DNA of 64,000 nucleotides from Ga0077555 sp050250755 (GCA_050250755.1 JBFWOB010000028.1:19114-83113); one strand, 5' to 3'; shown: positions 26,817 through 35,886, numbered from the stretch's first letter. Notes: generated by a model not told the origin, from the sequence alone. Numbers and translations: made by a program.

Positions 26817-27703
26817 TCGTGAGCATAGTTGAAGAGATCGCCCGGCCCGTCAGTCTTAGGTCAAAGCGCGAGACCATAGGCAAGGAAGGCGCTCAACAGC
26901 TTTCCCCAATCAAGACGCTAAGCTTCAGGGACAACAAACGCGCACTTCTTATCTTGTCATGGGTGGCGCCGATCGTGCTGCTGCTGACATGGGAGGTACT
27001 GGCGCAGGTTGGCCGGCTCGAACCCCACGTCATGCCGGCGCCAAGCCGCGTCATACTGGCGGCGTACGATCTCACCCTCAACGGAAGCCTGCTGAACGAT
27101 CTCGGGACCAGCTTGCTGCGCGCCGCAACGGGCTTCTCGATCGGTGGCACGGTGGGCTTCGTGCTCGGCACGATCGTCGGATTTTCCCGCATCGCTGAAG
27201 CTGCGATCGACCGCAGCGTTCAAATGGTCCGGGCCATCCCGTTTTTGGCGATGTTGCCTCTCGTGATCGTGTGGTTCGGTGTTGGCGAAGGACAGAAAAT
27301 TTTCCTCGTATCCCTGGGGGTGACCTTCCCGATTTATATCAATACCATACTCGGTATTCGTCAGGTCGACCCCAAGCTGCTCGAGCTTGGGCGCGTGCAA
27401 GGTCTCAATACTGCGCAGCTTATAAGCCGCATCGTGCTGCCGGGCGCGCTCCCCTCGATACTGATGGGTGTCCGCTATGCGCTGGCAACGGCTTGGCTTG
27501 CGCTGGTCGTTGCCGAAACGATCGGAGCTCAGTCCGGAGTTGGCTTTTTAGCAATGGATGCGCGCGAGTTTCTACGCACCGACGTGATCGTTCTCACGAT
27601 AGTAATCTACGCGGTTATCGGTGTTCTTGCCGATGCGATCGCCCGATACCTCGAGGCGCGCCTCCTCGCGTGGCATCCCAACTATGACAAGAAGAACCGA
27701 TGA
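26813..27703 (+). CDS. ABC transporter permease, SsuC/TauC type (system 1)
   Basis: The 296-residue protein has about six transmembrane segments starting around residue 45 and a polar 40-residue N-terminal tail. The cytoplasmic coupling loop (EAA-type) reads KLLELGRVQGLNTAQLISRIVLPGALPSILMGVRYA. It fits the sulfonate/nitrate/taurine import family. Four-base overlaps (ATGA) with the monooxygenase upstream and the ATPase downstream show operon organisation. Confidence 0.9.
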   Translation: MIVSIVEEIARPVSLRSKRETIGKEGAQQLSPIKTLSFRDNKRALLILSWVAPIVLLLTWEVLAQVGRLEPHVMPAPSRVILAAYDLTLNGSLLNDLGTSLLRAATGFSIGGTVGFVLGTIVGFSRIAEAAIDRSVQMVRAIPFLAMLPLVIVWFGVGEGQKIFLVSLGVTFPIYINTILGIRQVDPKLLELGRVQGLNTAQLISRIVLPGALPSILMGVRYALATAWLALVVAETIGAQSGVGFLAMDAREFLRTDVIVLTIVIYAVIGVLADAIARYLEARLLAWHPNYDKKNR

Positions 27704-28407
27704 TCACTCAAAATTCTCAGAACGCTTCGACATCGGCTGCCATCGTCACGGGGTTGAAGCGCGCCTATGGCGAGCGTGTCGTCATCGACGCCCTCAATCT
27801 GCGCATCGAGCACGGTGAGTTCGTTGCTTTGCTCGGTGAGAGCGGCTGCGGAAAGACAACACTGCTCCGCGCACTGGCTCGATTAGATCCAATCCAGGGC
27901 GGTAGCATCGATGCACCAATGCGGCCCGCCGTCGTCTTTCAGGAGCACCGTTTACTCCCGTGGGACACGTTGTGGCGCAACGTATCTCTTGGTCTACCCA
28001 AGGCTCGTGCGCAGGAGCGTGCCGCAGCGGCGCTGACCGAGGTCGGCCTCGGCAACCGGCTGGAGGATTGGCCGCGCAATCTGTCGGGGGGGCAGGCGCA
28101 ACGCGTTGCGCTTGCTCGTGCACTTGTGCAGGAGCCGAAACTTCTGCTGCTCGATGAGCCATTCGCTGCTTTGGATGCGCTGACGCGCATCCGCATGCAT
28201 GGGCTCGTTAGGGAACTGGTCGAGCGCTATCAGCCGGGCGTGCTTCTCGTCACGCACGACGTCGATGAAGCCATCAGGCTCGCCGATCGCATCCTGGTCA
28301 TGCGTGGCGGCGCGATTGCGGCCGAGCACCACGCCAGCTCGACTCCCGATGCAGCGGCCACACGCAGGAAGCTTCTCGCTGAGCTCGGTGTGAATCTTGA
28401 AGCATAA
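27700..28407 (+). CDS. ABC transporter ATPase, SsuB type (system 1)
   Basis: The 235-residue nucleotide-binding subunit has Walker A GESGCGKTTLLRAL, a Q-loop in VVFQEHRLLPWDTL, signature NLSGGQAQRVALARAL, Walker B LLLLDEPFAALD and the switch His in LLVTHDVDEAIRLA. The Q-loop HRLLPW form and overall length are typical of SsuB/TauB. It energises the permease encoded just upstream, with which it overlaps by four bases. Confidence 0.93.
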   Translation: MITQNSQNASTSAAIVTGLKRAYGERVVIDALNLRIEHGEFVALLGESGCGKTTLLRALARLDPIQGGSIDAPMRPAVVFQEHRLLPWDTLWRNVSLGLPKARAQERAAAALTEVGLGNRLEDWPRNLSGGQAQRVALARALVQEPKLLLLDEPFAALDALTRIRMHGLVRELVERYQPGVLLVTHDVDEAIRLADRILVMRGGAIAAEHHASSTPDAAATRRKLLAELGVNLEA

Positions 28408-28430
28408 AACAAGAATAGCAGGACCTAAGC

Positions 28431-29441
28431 ATGACACCCTCGATTATTCCTTCGCGACGCCTCTTCCTTCGGACCACTCTCGCAGGTGCCGGTGCGGCGT
28501 TAGCGGGCGTCGCAGCGCCTTCTGCACTTGACGGCGCCCGCGCCGAGAGTGGGCGTAAGACCGACACGTTGCGCCTTACGTGGGGTTTCAGCGGTCTTAT
28601 CCTGATTTCGCGCGAACGTGGTGAGCTCGAAAAGCGCTTGGCCAAGGATGGGATCAAAGTCGAGTGGATCGGACCGTTTCCCAATCATGCGCCGACGCTT
28701 CAGGCCGTGACGGGCGGCACGGCCGACTTCGGATTCGGCGGCAGCACGACACCGGCCCTCGCCGCGATTATTGCAGGCTCGCCGCTCGTCTTCACACAGT
28801 TCCTCATCTACGAGCCGCGCACGACCGCGATCATCGCAAAGAAGAAGTCGAACATCACAAAGGTTGAGGATCTCGTCGGCAAGTCTGTGGCGGTCAATAG
28901 ATCAGGGCTTGGCGAGTTTCTGCTGGTCGCGGCTCTCGAGAAACACAAAATCGATCGGTCCAAAGTGAATTTCGTTTATCTCAACCCGCCAGATGCGGCG
29001 CCGGCGCTCGCCTCGGGCAAGGTGGACGCATGGTCGATGTGGAGTCCTGGCGTGGATATCGCTCGCCTTAACTTCGATGCCGTTGACCTCTTCAATGAGG
29101 GGCGCGATCTCGATTTCATGATCGATTTCTCATCCTACGTCACACATCGCAAGTTCGCCGAAGACAATCCGGACATCATCCGCGCCTTTCATGCAGCGCT
29201 CAAAGCGGAGGGTGACTGGATCTCGCAGAACACCGCTGAGGCGGAATTAATCGCCCAAAAGCGCGGTAAGTACAGCGACCAAGTGCGAGACTATCTGACG
29301 AGCCTCAAGCGCCAGTACAAGTTCCATTCGGCCAACGATCAGGACTTTCTCGATAAGCTCCAGTTTGCAGCAGACTGGCTCACAGAGCGGAAGATCCTGC
29401 CATCGAAGGTGACAGTACGAGATCACCTAGCGAATCTCTGA
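28431..29441 (+). CDS. Periplasmic sulfonate-type substrate-binding protein (system 1)
   Basis: The 336-residue protein starts with a twin-arginine signal (SRRLFLRTTLAGAGAALAG), so it is probably exported folded. The mature part is an SsuA-like two-lobed binding protein: an early TLRLTWGFSGLILISRERGE, GGTADFGFGGSTTPALAAII, and VGKSVAVNRSGLGEFLLVAALEK. Its neighbours suggest uptake of the compound that the SfnG/SsuD-like enzyme oxidises. It lies 23 bases after the ATPase gene and ends the first operon before a hairpin. Ligand identity is unknown. Confidence 0.88.
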   Translation: MTPSIIPSRRLFLRTTLAGAGAALAGVAAPSALDGARAESGRKTDTLRLTWGFSGLILISRERGELEKRLAKDGIKVEWIGPFPNHAPTLQAVTGGTADFGFGGSTTPALAAIIAGSPLVFTQFLIYEPRTTAIIAKKKSNITKVEDLVGKSVAVNRSGLGEFLLVAALEKHKIDRSKVNFVYLNPPDAAPALASGKVDAWSMWSPGVDIARLNFDAVDLFNEGRDLDFMIDFSSYVTHRKFAEDNPDIIRAFHAALKAEGDWISQNTAEAELIAQKRGKYSDQVRDYLTSLKRQYKFHSANDQDFLDKLQFAADWLTERKILPSKVTVRDHLANL

Positions 29442-29499
29442 TTATGCCCGCCAAACCTTATAGGGCGGTTTTGACTCGCAAGGACAGATTAGTAACAAA

Positions 29500-29519
29500 G
29501 CGAGGCCTTTTGGCCTCGC
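29500..29519. terminator. Hairpin between convergent genes
   Basis: A perfect 8-base stem GCGAGGCC (29500-29507) pairs with GGCCTCGC (29512-29519) around a TTTT loop. It lies between the plus-strand binding-protein gene and the convergent minus-strand oxygenase gene, and is flanked by AAA on one side and a pyrimidine-rich stretch on the other. It is probably a shared terminator. Confidence 0.6.
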
Positions 29520-29686
29520 CTCTCTTCCTCGTCGGGCAAGGCTGTCATTGCCAAGGGTAGTCTATCGCTCCGCTCCGCAATGTCGAAGGCTCTGGCTCGT
29601 ATCGAATGGTCGGCCCGTGAGATGAGATACGGTGTAATAATAGCCAAAGCTTGGCATTGAACAGGCAGGGACAAGGGCGATGCGAT

Positions 29687-30532
29687 TTACGCGGAATGAA
29701 ACACCAGCGCTCTGATCTCGATGCTCTCTCGCGGCGCCGCATCGGCTGGCGTCGTCGGATCGGTGAAGGCGGTGTGCGGTGTGAAGCGTGCGCGGCCGTC
29801 GGTCTGCGAGTCGTAGCATTTCAGTAGCAGCACCTCTTCGACCGTCATCGAAGGCACGTAGAACCATCGATGTTTTTGATCGAACGTCACCGAGTAGGTT
29901 TCGCCAACGCGATGCGGGTAGACAAGATCGGATGGGATGAGTTGCTCCGGATCCACCGTCCGAGCGTCGCAGACGGCGAGCGGCGCGTCGCGCAATGGGC
30001 CTCGGATCGGACGCCATAAATTTATGATCTGCACGCGACCACGCAATAGCTGTTCCGCCTCGTCGGGAAGCAAATCATGAACCCGCTGCGGCCCCGATCT
30101 TGCCGTGTGGTCGACATGGACACGCGGAACCGGCTGACGTGGTCCATTTGCCTGTCGATCCTCGGCATTCGGCACGCGACGGCGTACCGTGTGGTCGAAG
30201 ATATGAACACGATCGGCCCCGGTTAGGTCTTTCAGGAGGCGCTCCGCCTCCGAATAATAGAGGCTCGTGACTTCTGCATCATCGTAAAAGTCGCTCACCT
30301 TGCTCTTGTGCCTCACGAGGGTGAACCCTTCCCCGTCAAGCGTCATATCGGAAACCACGCTCCGTACGTCGATAATAGCAATTTCATGCGGATCATTGAC
30401 CGCTGTCGAGCGGGCTACGCCGACCGGCGGCTCATAGGTGTAAGTGCGCGGCCGTTCCGCGGAGGGGGCAAGATAGTTCAAATCCGCCTTGACCCACGGC
30501 AGGACACCTTCGGCCGCATTTTGTAAACTCAT
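29687..30532 (-). CDS. CmcJ/NvfI-family oxygenase
   Basis: The 281-residue protein belongs to the CmcJ/AsaB/NvfI group of putative non-haem iron, 2-oxoglutarate-type oxygenases. The iron-binding HxD is seen in PRVHVDHTARSGPQRV and the distal His in TPHTAFTDPTTP. RESIEIRALVFHSA is the conserved C terminus, and QIINLWRPIRGPLRDAPLAV is also diagnostic. Characterised relatives act in secondary metabolism (for example cephamycin), and bacterial roles are poorly known. I chose the ATG at 30532 because GGAG lies 7 bases upstream; a longer frame to 30634 adds an unconserved tail. It is embedded between the two ABC systems on the opposite strand. Confidence 0.83.
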   Translation of the reverse strand: MSLQNAAEGVLPWVKADLNYLAPSAERPRTYTYEPPVGVARSTAVNDPHEIAIIDVRSVVSDMTLDGEGFTLVRHKSKVSDFYDDAEVTSLYYSEAERLLKDLTGADRVHIFDHTVRRRVPNAEDRQANGPRQPVPRVHVDHTARSGPQRVHDLLPDEAEQLLRGRVQIINLWRPIRGPLRDAPLAVCDARTVDPEQLIPSDLVYPHRVGETYSVTFDQKHRWFYVPSMTVEEVLLLKCYDSQTDGRARFTPHTAFTDPTTPADAAPRESIEIRALVFHSA

Positions 30533-31374
30533 GTCGCTTCTCCGTCGCGTTGTGCAAGATCTCCATCGGCTCAAGACAGCTTCCATGCTGATGCGAAGCA
30601 GGTTCACACGCCCATGTTCTGCGTGGATGACCATGGGCTTGCCGGCGGCTTGGCCAGTCTCATCGAAATCGATAAGACCGTCGTGCCCTGCTTACTCAGC
30701 TTGTCAGGACAATGCCCGTTCAGGCGTTCACCGCCTCTGCCTCTGAGGCGCTCACACGCACCGTGATAGGTCCGATGTTTCGTCCCGAACCGATGGTCAT
30801 GATGCGGGGACAGGTCGCAACTTCGCAACGAAAAATTTTTCATATATAAGGCGAGATAATTTCATCTGAGCGATATTAGAAACAAATGATTCACCGGACG
30901 ATTTTTAACAATTGAGCCTGAATAGTGATTCAGTGCTCTTTGCACGGCCCGAACGGAAATCACGCGACGAGAGTTACCGTAATGGCGATCGGCTTTTTTT
31001 TTACGATTGCGCTGGATGTCGATACGGTTCCACGGTTGGCCAAAGGAGTGATCGCCAATGGAACACGGCTTCAACAGAGATGGGACGTAGCGAATATGCT
31101 TTTCAAATATTCGTATTTCCCTTTCTTTGGCGCCTAGCTTCTTTCTTTGATCGTGGCCTCATGCAAGAGAGACGCGATCGTACCGGCCCTCACACTATGG
31201 TCGCGTTTTGGTTGTTTGCCGCAGTTATGGGCCTGATGGGTCCGGCAGCGCTTGACGATCCCGATCGCAAAGATCCTTCGGCATCCCAATGTGGTGCCAT
31301 CCAATATCAAATCATTTGGTGATGAAAATCCGACCAACAACGTTGCGGAGAGCAACAGACCCGGGGTGATAAAC
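30533..31374. other. Long intergenic interval with promoter-like AT-rich and palindromic elements
   Basis: I see no supportable gene in these 842 bases. Between about 30820 and 30940 the sequence is AT-rich. It holds a perfect palindrome GAAAAATTTTTC (30830-30841) and an inverted repeat CTGAAT-AGTG-ATTCAG (30918-30933). These could be regulatory sites for the divergent oxygenase gene and the second transporter operon. Short open frames here lack similarity to known proteins and convincing ribosome sites. Confidence 0.45.
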
Positions 31375-32223
31375 ATGAGCTTGCAACACGTTGATCAGTC
31401 GATCTTGGTCGATAGGGAGGTGAGTGCGAGCGGCGCTGGCGCACATCTCATACGCAGGACATGGCAGATCGCGGTCGATCTCGTGCCGCGCTACGGCGTC
31501 ATCCTTGCAATTCTCGCAATTTGGCAGCTCTCCGGCCAATTCGGCTGGATCAATAAAGCGGTTTTTCCTCCGCCCGATGCGGTCCTGACCGCACTCTGGG
31601 ACGGCATGATTGGGGGCGTCTTGCTTGATGATATGGCAATCAGCCTGCAGCGGTCGGGCACGGCGTATGCGTCAGCGGTTCTGTTCGCCATTCCGCTTGG
31701 TATCATCATGGGACAGATTCCGACGGTTGAGCGCGCGCTTGATCCGGTCGTGCAGGTCTTCAGGCAGACGTCAGCACTGGCCGTCTATCCCATCTTCATT
31801 TTGATCCTTGGCTTGGGCGAGGCGTCGAAAGTTTTTGTCATTTTCTGGGCGACTCTATTCCCGCTATTGCTGAACACGATTGGAGGCGTCAAGGAAGTCG
31901 ATCACAAGCTTATCGAGATGGCGCGCGTCTATGGCGCCTCTCGGCTAACCGTGTTTCGCCGCGTCGTGATGCCCGGTGCGATACCATCGATCTTCGTCGG
32001 TTTGCGGTTGAGCGCGACGACAGCGCTGCTCTTGCTGATTGCATCCGAGATGATCGGGGCCAACCAGGGTGTTGGTTTTCGCGTGATGAACGCCCAGTAT
32101 AATTTTCAAATCCCAATGATGTTCGCGTCGATCGTTCTGCTCGCCGCAATCGGCCTGTCGGCGAACTACATTCTTGTCTTCCTACAAAGGCGTCTCTGCC
32201 GCTGGAGTGATCTCTCCAAGTGA
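31375..32223 (+). CDS. ABC transporter permease, SsuC/TauC type (system 2)
   Basis: The 282-residue protein has about six transmembrane segments and the coupling loop KLIEMARVYGASRLTVFRRVVMPGAIPSIFVGLRLS. A charged N-terminal tail precedes the first span (YGVILAILAIWQLSG). It is clearly paralogous to the system 1 permease but distinct in sequence, and the gene order here differs (permease, binding protein, ATPase). I chose the ATG at 31375, preceded by GGGG; a longer frame to 31252 adds an unconserved segment. The stop overlaps a possible GTG of the next gene. Confidence 0.89.
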   Translation: MSLQHVDQSILVDREVSASGAGAHLIRRTWQIAVDLVPRYGVILAILAIWQLSGQFGWINKAVFPPPDAVLTALWDGMIGGVLLDDMAISLQRSGTAYASAVLFAIPLGIIMGQIPTVERALDPVVQVFRQTSALAVYPIFILILGLGEASKVFVIFWATLFPLLLNTIGGVKEVDHKLIEMARVYGASRLTVFRRVVMPGAIPSIFVGLRLSATTALLLLIASEMIGANQGVGFRVMNAQYNFQIPMMFASIVLLAAIGLSANYILVFLQRRLCRWSDLSK

Positions 32224-32276
32224 CGGAAGTCGTTCGGAACCATCTCGAAGCACAGAAGCTATCAAGGATGTCGATC

Positions 32277-33278
32277 ATGAGGTCGTTTGTTCGTCCGCTC
32301 GGAGCGCTTGCGCTATTTGCCTCCTGCCTGTCTCTCGGATCATCCGCGACCGCCTTTGCGCAATCGGCAGAGCAGGTGACTCTGCGATATCTTTCCAGCC
32401 ACGGCGGCGTTTCTCCGCACGAACTGGCAGATGAGCTCGGCTATTATAATGGCCTTGAGGTCAAACTGAAGAATGTGGGTTACTCCGCCGGAGGCCCCGA
32501 GTCTCTCTTTGGGTTGGCATCGGGCAGCGTTGACGTTGGCTCCGCTGCGACGGCCGCGGTCATCAATGCAATAACAGGTGGCAACGATTTTGTTGCGGCC
32601 TATCCGTCGAGTGGCCTTAGCGATCGTGTGAAGAGCGTTTTTTATGTTCTCGATGATAGCCCGATCCGGTCCATGGCGGAAATTCGCGGCAAGACTGTTG
32701 CCGTAAATACTCTCGGTGCTCATCTGGACTATGCGATCAGAGAGGCGTCCCGCAAAGTCGGGTTGCCGAAGAATGCGGTTAAGCTTGTCGTCGTGCCGGG
32801 CCCGCAGCTCGAGCAGACGTTGCGATCGCGACAAGTCGATATAGCTGCCGTTGGCTATTGGCAATCCACTTTCAATGGGCTTCTGGTCGAGCACGGTGGC
32901 GTTCGCGCCGTATTTGACGACACCGACATACTGGGCGATCTCGCGGGAGGTTTCACGGTGCTGCGTCGCGACTTTGTGAAAGCGCATCCCAAGGCGGCGC
33001 ATCAATTCATCGAGCAGGCCGCGCGCGCGGCCGACTGGTCGCGGCAAAACCTCGACGAGGCACGCAAGGTGCTCGCGCGAATCCTTCAAAAGCGCGGAGA
33101 AAACGCCGACCTCGCGAAGTACTGGGCTGGTTTTGGAATGCGCGAAGGAGGGCTCGCAACCGATCGGGACATCGACTTCTGGATCAAGGCCCTCGAAGAC
33201 GAAGGCCGACTGCCCAAGGGCAAGTATAAAGCCGCCGACATTCTCTACCACCCGAAGAAAAATATTACCACTGAATAA
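32277..33278 (+). CDS. Periplasmic sulfonate/nitrate-type substrate-binding protein (system 2)
   Basis: The 333-residue protein has a classical Sec signal (hydrophobic residues 8-20, cleavage near AFA-QS). Its SsuA/NrtA-like domain contains VTLRYLSSHGGVSPHELADE, LFGLASGSVDVGSAATAAVI and IRGKTVAVNTLGAHLDYAI. Unlike system 1 it has no twin-arginine motif. I chose the ATG at 32277 because AAGGA lies 8 bases upstream and the signal peptide starts there. A GTG at 32220 overlapping the permease stop is an alternative that would lengthen the N terminus. Substrate unknown. Confidence 0.86.
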   Translation: MRSFVRPLGALALFASCLSLGSSATAFAQSAEQVTLRYLSSHGGVSPHELADELGYYNGLEVKLKNVGYSAGGPESLFGLASGSVDVGSAATAAVINAITGGNDFVAAYPSSGLSDRVKSVFYVLDDSPIRSMAEIRGKTVAVNTLGAHLDYAIREASRKVGLPKNAVKLVVVPGPQLEQTLRSRQVDIAAVGYWQSTFNGLLVEHGGVRAVFDDTDILGDLAGGFTVLRRDFVKAHPKAAHQFIEQAARAADWSRQNLDEARKVLARILQKRGENADLAKYWAGFGMREGGLATDRDIDFWIKALEDEGRLPKGKYKAADILYHPKKNITTE

Positions 33279-33289
33279 GGGAAAGCAGC

Positions 33290-34060
33290 GTGAACGAGAT
33301 CGCCCAAGGGCCTCGTGGCGAGGTCACAATTCGAGAACTCTCGAAGTCCTTCACGATCAGCGGACGCCCTCTGACCGTATTGAAAGGGCTGAGCCTCGAT
33401 ATCCGCTCAGGAGAATGTCTTGTCATTGTCGGCGCGAGCGGATCAGGCAAGACGACACTCCTGCGCGTGCTTGCCGGGCTGGAGCAATTCGATAGCGGCA
33501 CTGTATTGATTGGCGGCTTCCCTATCCGGGGCGTTGGCACGGATCGCGCGGTCATCTTTCAGGAGCCTCGGCTCCTCCCGTGGCAGACGGTACTTGGCAA
33601 TATTGCTTTCGGGCTCGAGGTTCGCGGCAGCCCGCGGGCCACGGCAGAGAGGAAAGCTCGCCGCTACATCCAGCTCGTGGGGCTCGGCGACTTCATCGAC
33701 GCTTACCCCAGACAGCTTTCCGGTGGCATGGCGCAGCGCGTAGGAATCGCCCGAGCACTCACGGTACAGCCCGAGATCCTTCTTCTCGATGAGCCGCTGG
33801 GTGCGCTCGATGCCATGACAAAGATCACCATGCAGGAAGAGTTGGCGCGTATCTGGAGCGAGGAGAACATCACCATGATCATGGTGACACATGACCTTGA
33901 GGAAGCGGTCTATCTGGCCGACAGGGTCCTGGTTCTTCCGAAAGAGCGAGGCGCCGATGTGCGCATGATCGACGTCGATCTTCCTCGCCCGCGAGACCGA
34001 AGCGAAAGCCGATTCGTCCGATATCGCGAGGAATTGCTGCGCGAGTTCGGTCTGCACTGA
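33290..34060 (+). CDS. ABC transporter ATPase, SsuB/TauB type (system 2)
   Basis: The 256-residue subunit carries Walker A GASGSGKTTLLRVLAG, Q-loop FQEPRLLPWQTVLG, signature QLSGGMAQRVGIARAL, Walker B LLLDEPLGALDAMT and switch His in MVTHDLEEAVYLA. The start is a GTG 11 bases after the binding-protein stop, with GGGAAAG upstream. Together with the two preceding genes it makes a complete importer. Confidence 0.93.
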   Translation: MNEIAQGPRGEVTIRELSKSFTISGRPLTVLKGLSLDIRSGECLVIVGASGSGKTTLLRVLAGLEQFDSGTVLIGGFPIRGVGTDRAVIFQEPRLLPWQTVLGNIAFGLEVRGSPRATAERKARRYIQLVGLGDFIDAYPRQLSGGMAQRVGIARALTVQPEILLLDEPLGALDAMTKITMQEELARIWSEENITMIMVTHDLEEAVYLADRVLVLPKERGADVRMIDVDLPRPRDRSESRFVRYREELLREFGLH

Positions 34061-34163
34061 TTGGCGCGCGCAGAGAAGCAACGCTCAAACGGCATAGTCG
34101 ACCGATCGGTTCTGCGTTGCAGGGTAGCCGGTCCCTCGCATGCCCAACTTGGAGGATCATGAA

Positions 34164-35516
34164 ATGGCGAGACGCGGCGAGAGGATGAAGCTTGGAGCCT
34201 TTCTCTACTTCACCGGGCATCATGTTGCAGCATGGCGCCATCCAAAGGCGCAAGCCGGGGTCGAGCTGGAAGACTATATCGAGCTGGCGCGCATCGCCGA
34301 GGCGGCGAAATTCGATACGGTGTTTTTGGCCGACGGCGTTAGCGTCAGGCTCAAAAATCTGGAGGCTGCCAGCCGCCGGGCGAATAACGGGGTGACGCCT
34401 TTCGAGCCGATCACGCTCCTCTCTGCCCTCGCGGCAGTTACCCGTAATATCGGCCTTGTCGCAACGGCGTCCACGACGTTCTCTGACCCCTTCAACCTCG
34501 CGCGGCAGTTTGCGTCGCTCGACCGGCTCTCGAAGGGGCGTGCCGGTTGGAATCTCGTCACCTCGACCGATCCGGACGCGGCATACAATTTTGGTCACGA
34601 TCAGCAAGTCCTCCACGCGGACCGCTATGCCAGGGCCGAGGAGTTCGCCGACGTTGTACTTGGACTATGGAATAGCTGGCACGACGACGCCTTCCTGCGG
34701 GACCGCAGCAGCGGTCGCTATTTCGACCCGGCGAGAATGCGGACGCTCAACCATCGTGGCGCGCATTTCAAGGTAAGAGGCCCGTTGAATATCCCGCGTT
34801 CGCCGCAGGGCCATCCGGTGCTGGTCCAGGCCGGTGCATCAGCGGCCGGCATCGATCTTGCTGCGCGCACGGCAGAAGTCGTGTTCGCCGCTCAGATCAC
34901 GCTCGAGGAGGCAACTGGTTTTTATTCCAAACTGAAGAAGCGCATGGCGAGCTTCGGACGCCATCCCGAGGATTTGAAGGTCATGCCGGGTATTTTTCCC
35001 GTGGTCGGCCGCACCAAGTCCGAGGCGGAAGGCAAGTTCGAGGAATTGCAGAATCTGATCCAGCCGGAGGTCGGGTTGGACCTCCTCTCGACCATGATCG
35101 GTGTCGATCTGACCGGTCACCCGATTGACGGTCCGGTGCCGGAGCTGCCTCAGACGAACGGCGGCAAGAGCCGACAAAATTTGTTATTGGAGCTTGCCGG
35201 TCGTGAGAACCTCACTATTCGAGAGCTTTACCTGCGGATCGCCGGGGCGCGTGGTCACTGGCAAGTTGTCGGAACGCCGACGGAGATTGCTGATCTCCTG
35301 GAGGAACGCTTCGAAAGCCATGGAGCGGACGGCTTCAACGTGATGTCGCCAATCAAGCCGGGAGGCCTCACCGATTTCATCGAGCTGGTCGTGCCGGAGC
35401 TGCGCCGCCGCGGATTATTCCGCAGCGCATATGAAGGAAGCACCTTGCGCGAGAACCTTGGCCTTCGCATGCCTTCCCTTCATGCAAGCGAAAAGATGGC
35501 TGCAGTTGGCGGGTGA
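34164..35516 (+). CDS. FMN-dependent monooxygenase, NtaA/SnaA/DszA family
   Basis: The 450-residue protein belongs to the larger luciferase-like group that includes nitrilotriacetate monooxygenase, pristinamycin synthase SnaA and the dibenzothiophene-sulfone enzyme DszA. Diagnostic blocks are MKLGAFLYFTGHHVAAWRHP, FDTVFLADG, GLVATASTTFSDPFNLARQF, GRAGWNLVTS, and GHPVLVQAGASAAGIDLAA. Such enzymes need FMNH2 from a separate reductase. I chose the ATG at 34164 because GGAGG (34151-34155) lies 8 bases before it. It follows system 2 by about 100 bases and probably acts on the imported compound; a hairpin terminates the unit. Confidence 0.89.
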   Translation: MARRGERMKLGAFLYFTGHHVAAWRHPKAQAGVELEDYIELARIAEAAKFDTVFLADGVSVRLKNLEAASRRANNGVTPFEPITLLSALAAVTRNIGLVATASTTFSDPFNLARQFASLDRLSKGRAGWNLVTSTDPDAAYNFGHDQQVLHADRYARAEEFADVVLGLWNSWHDDAFLRDRSSGRYFDPARMRTLNHRGAHFKVRGPLNIPRSPQGHPVLVQAGASAAGIDLAARTAEVVFAAQITLEEATGFYSKLKKRMASFGRHPEDLKVMPGIFPVVGRTKSEAEGKFEELQNLIQPEVGLDLLSTMIGVDLTGHPIDGPVPELPQTNGGKSRQNLLLELAGRENLTIRELYLRIAGARGHWQVVGTPTEIADLLEERFESHGADGFNVMSPIKPGGLTDFIELVVPELRRRGLFRSAYEGSTLRENLGLRMPSLHASEKMAAVGG

Positions 35517-35529
35517 TCCAGACTTTCGA

Positions 35530-35567
35530 GGGAGGGATGCCCGCGTCTTTTCGAGGGCATCCCTCCC
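35530..35567. terminator. Perfect 13-base hairpin after the second monooxygenase
   Basis: GGGAGGGATGCCC (35530-35542) pairs exactly with GGGCATCCCTCCC (35555-35567) around a 12-base loop. It starts 14 bases after the stop codon. There is no T-run, so it may be a 3'-end-stabilising or weak terminator structure. It directly abuts the end of a minus-strand gene remnant. Confidence 0.6.
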
Positions 35568-35568
35568 A

Positions 35569-35886
35569 CTATGGTTCAGAACAAGGGAATTTCGCACCTG
35601 CAATGCAGTCTTGTACGATCCGGGATGCGAGACTACGGCACTGCAGCCGAATGTCGGGGACTGCCGTACACTCCCAAAATGACGCCCGGGTGAGCGGGCC
35701 AAGGGCAAAGATGCGGTCAGATGGGATGCCGTCACGCGATAGAACCGCCAAATCAGGCGCGATGTCGATGCCAATGCCAAGTGGATCCGCTCGAGCCAAC
35801 CCTTGCGAAATCAGGGACCGCATGAGCGGGTTTTCCGGCCTCGTTGGATCGGTATTGAGAGTTCTGATTGGCTTTGCATACGAACG
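35569..35886 (-). pseudogene. C-terminal remnant of an FAD/NAD(P)-binding oxidoreductase
   Basis: The minus strand encodes a stretch containing NTDPTRPENPLMRSLISQGL, DPLGIGIDIAPDLAV and IFALGPLTRASFWECTAVPD. This is the conserved C-terminal part of a family of roughly 450-residue FAD/NAD(P)-binding proteins. Only about 100 residues survive. The upstream part is missing and a stop (TGA at 35887-35889) blocks the frame just before the remnant. It is a 5'-truncated pseudogene next to the BacA-like gene. No ribosome site precedes the internal ATG at 35823. Confidence 0.65.
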
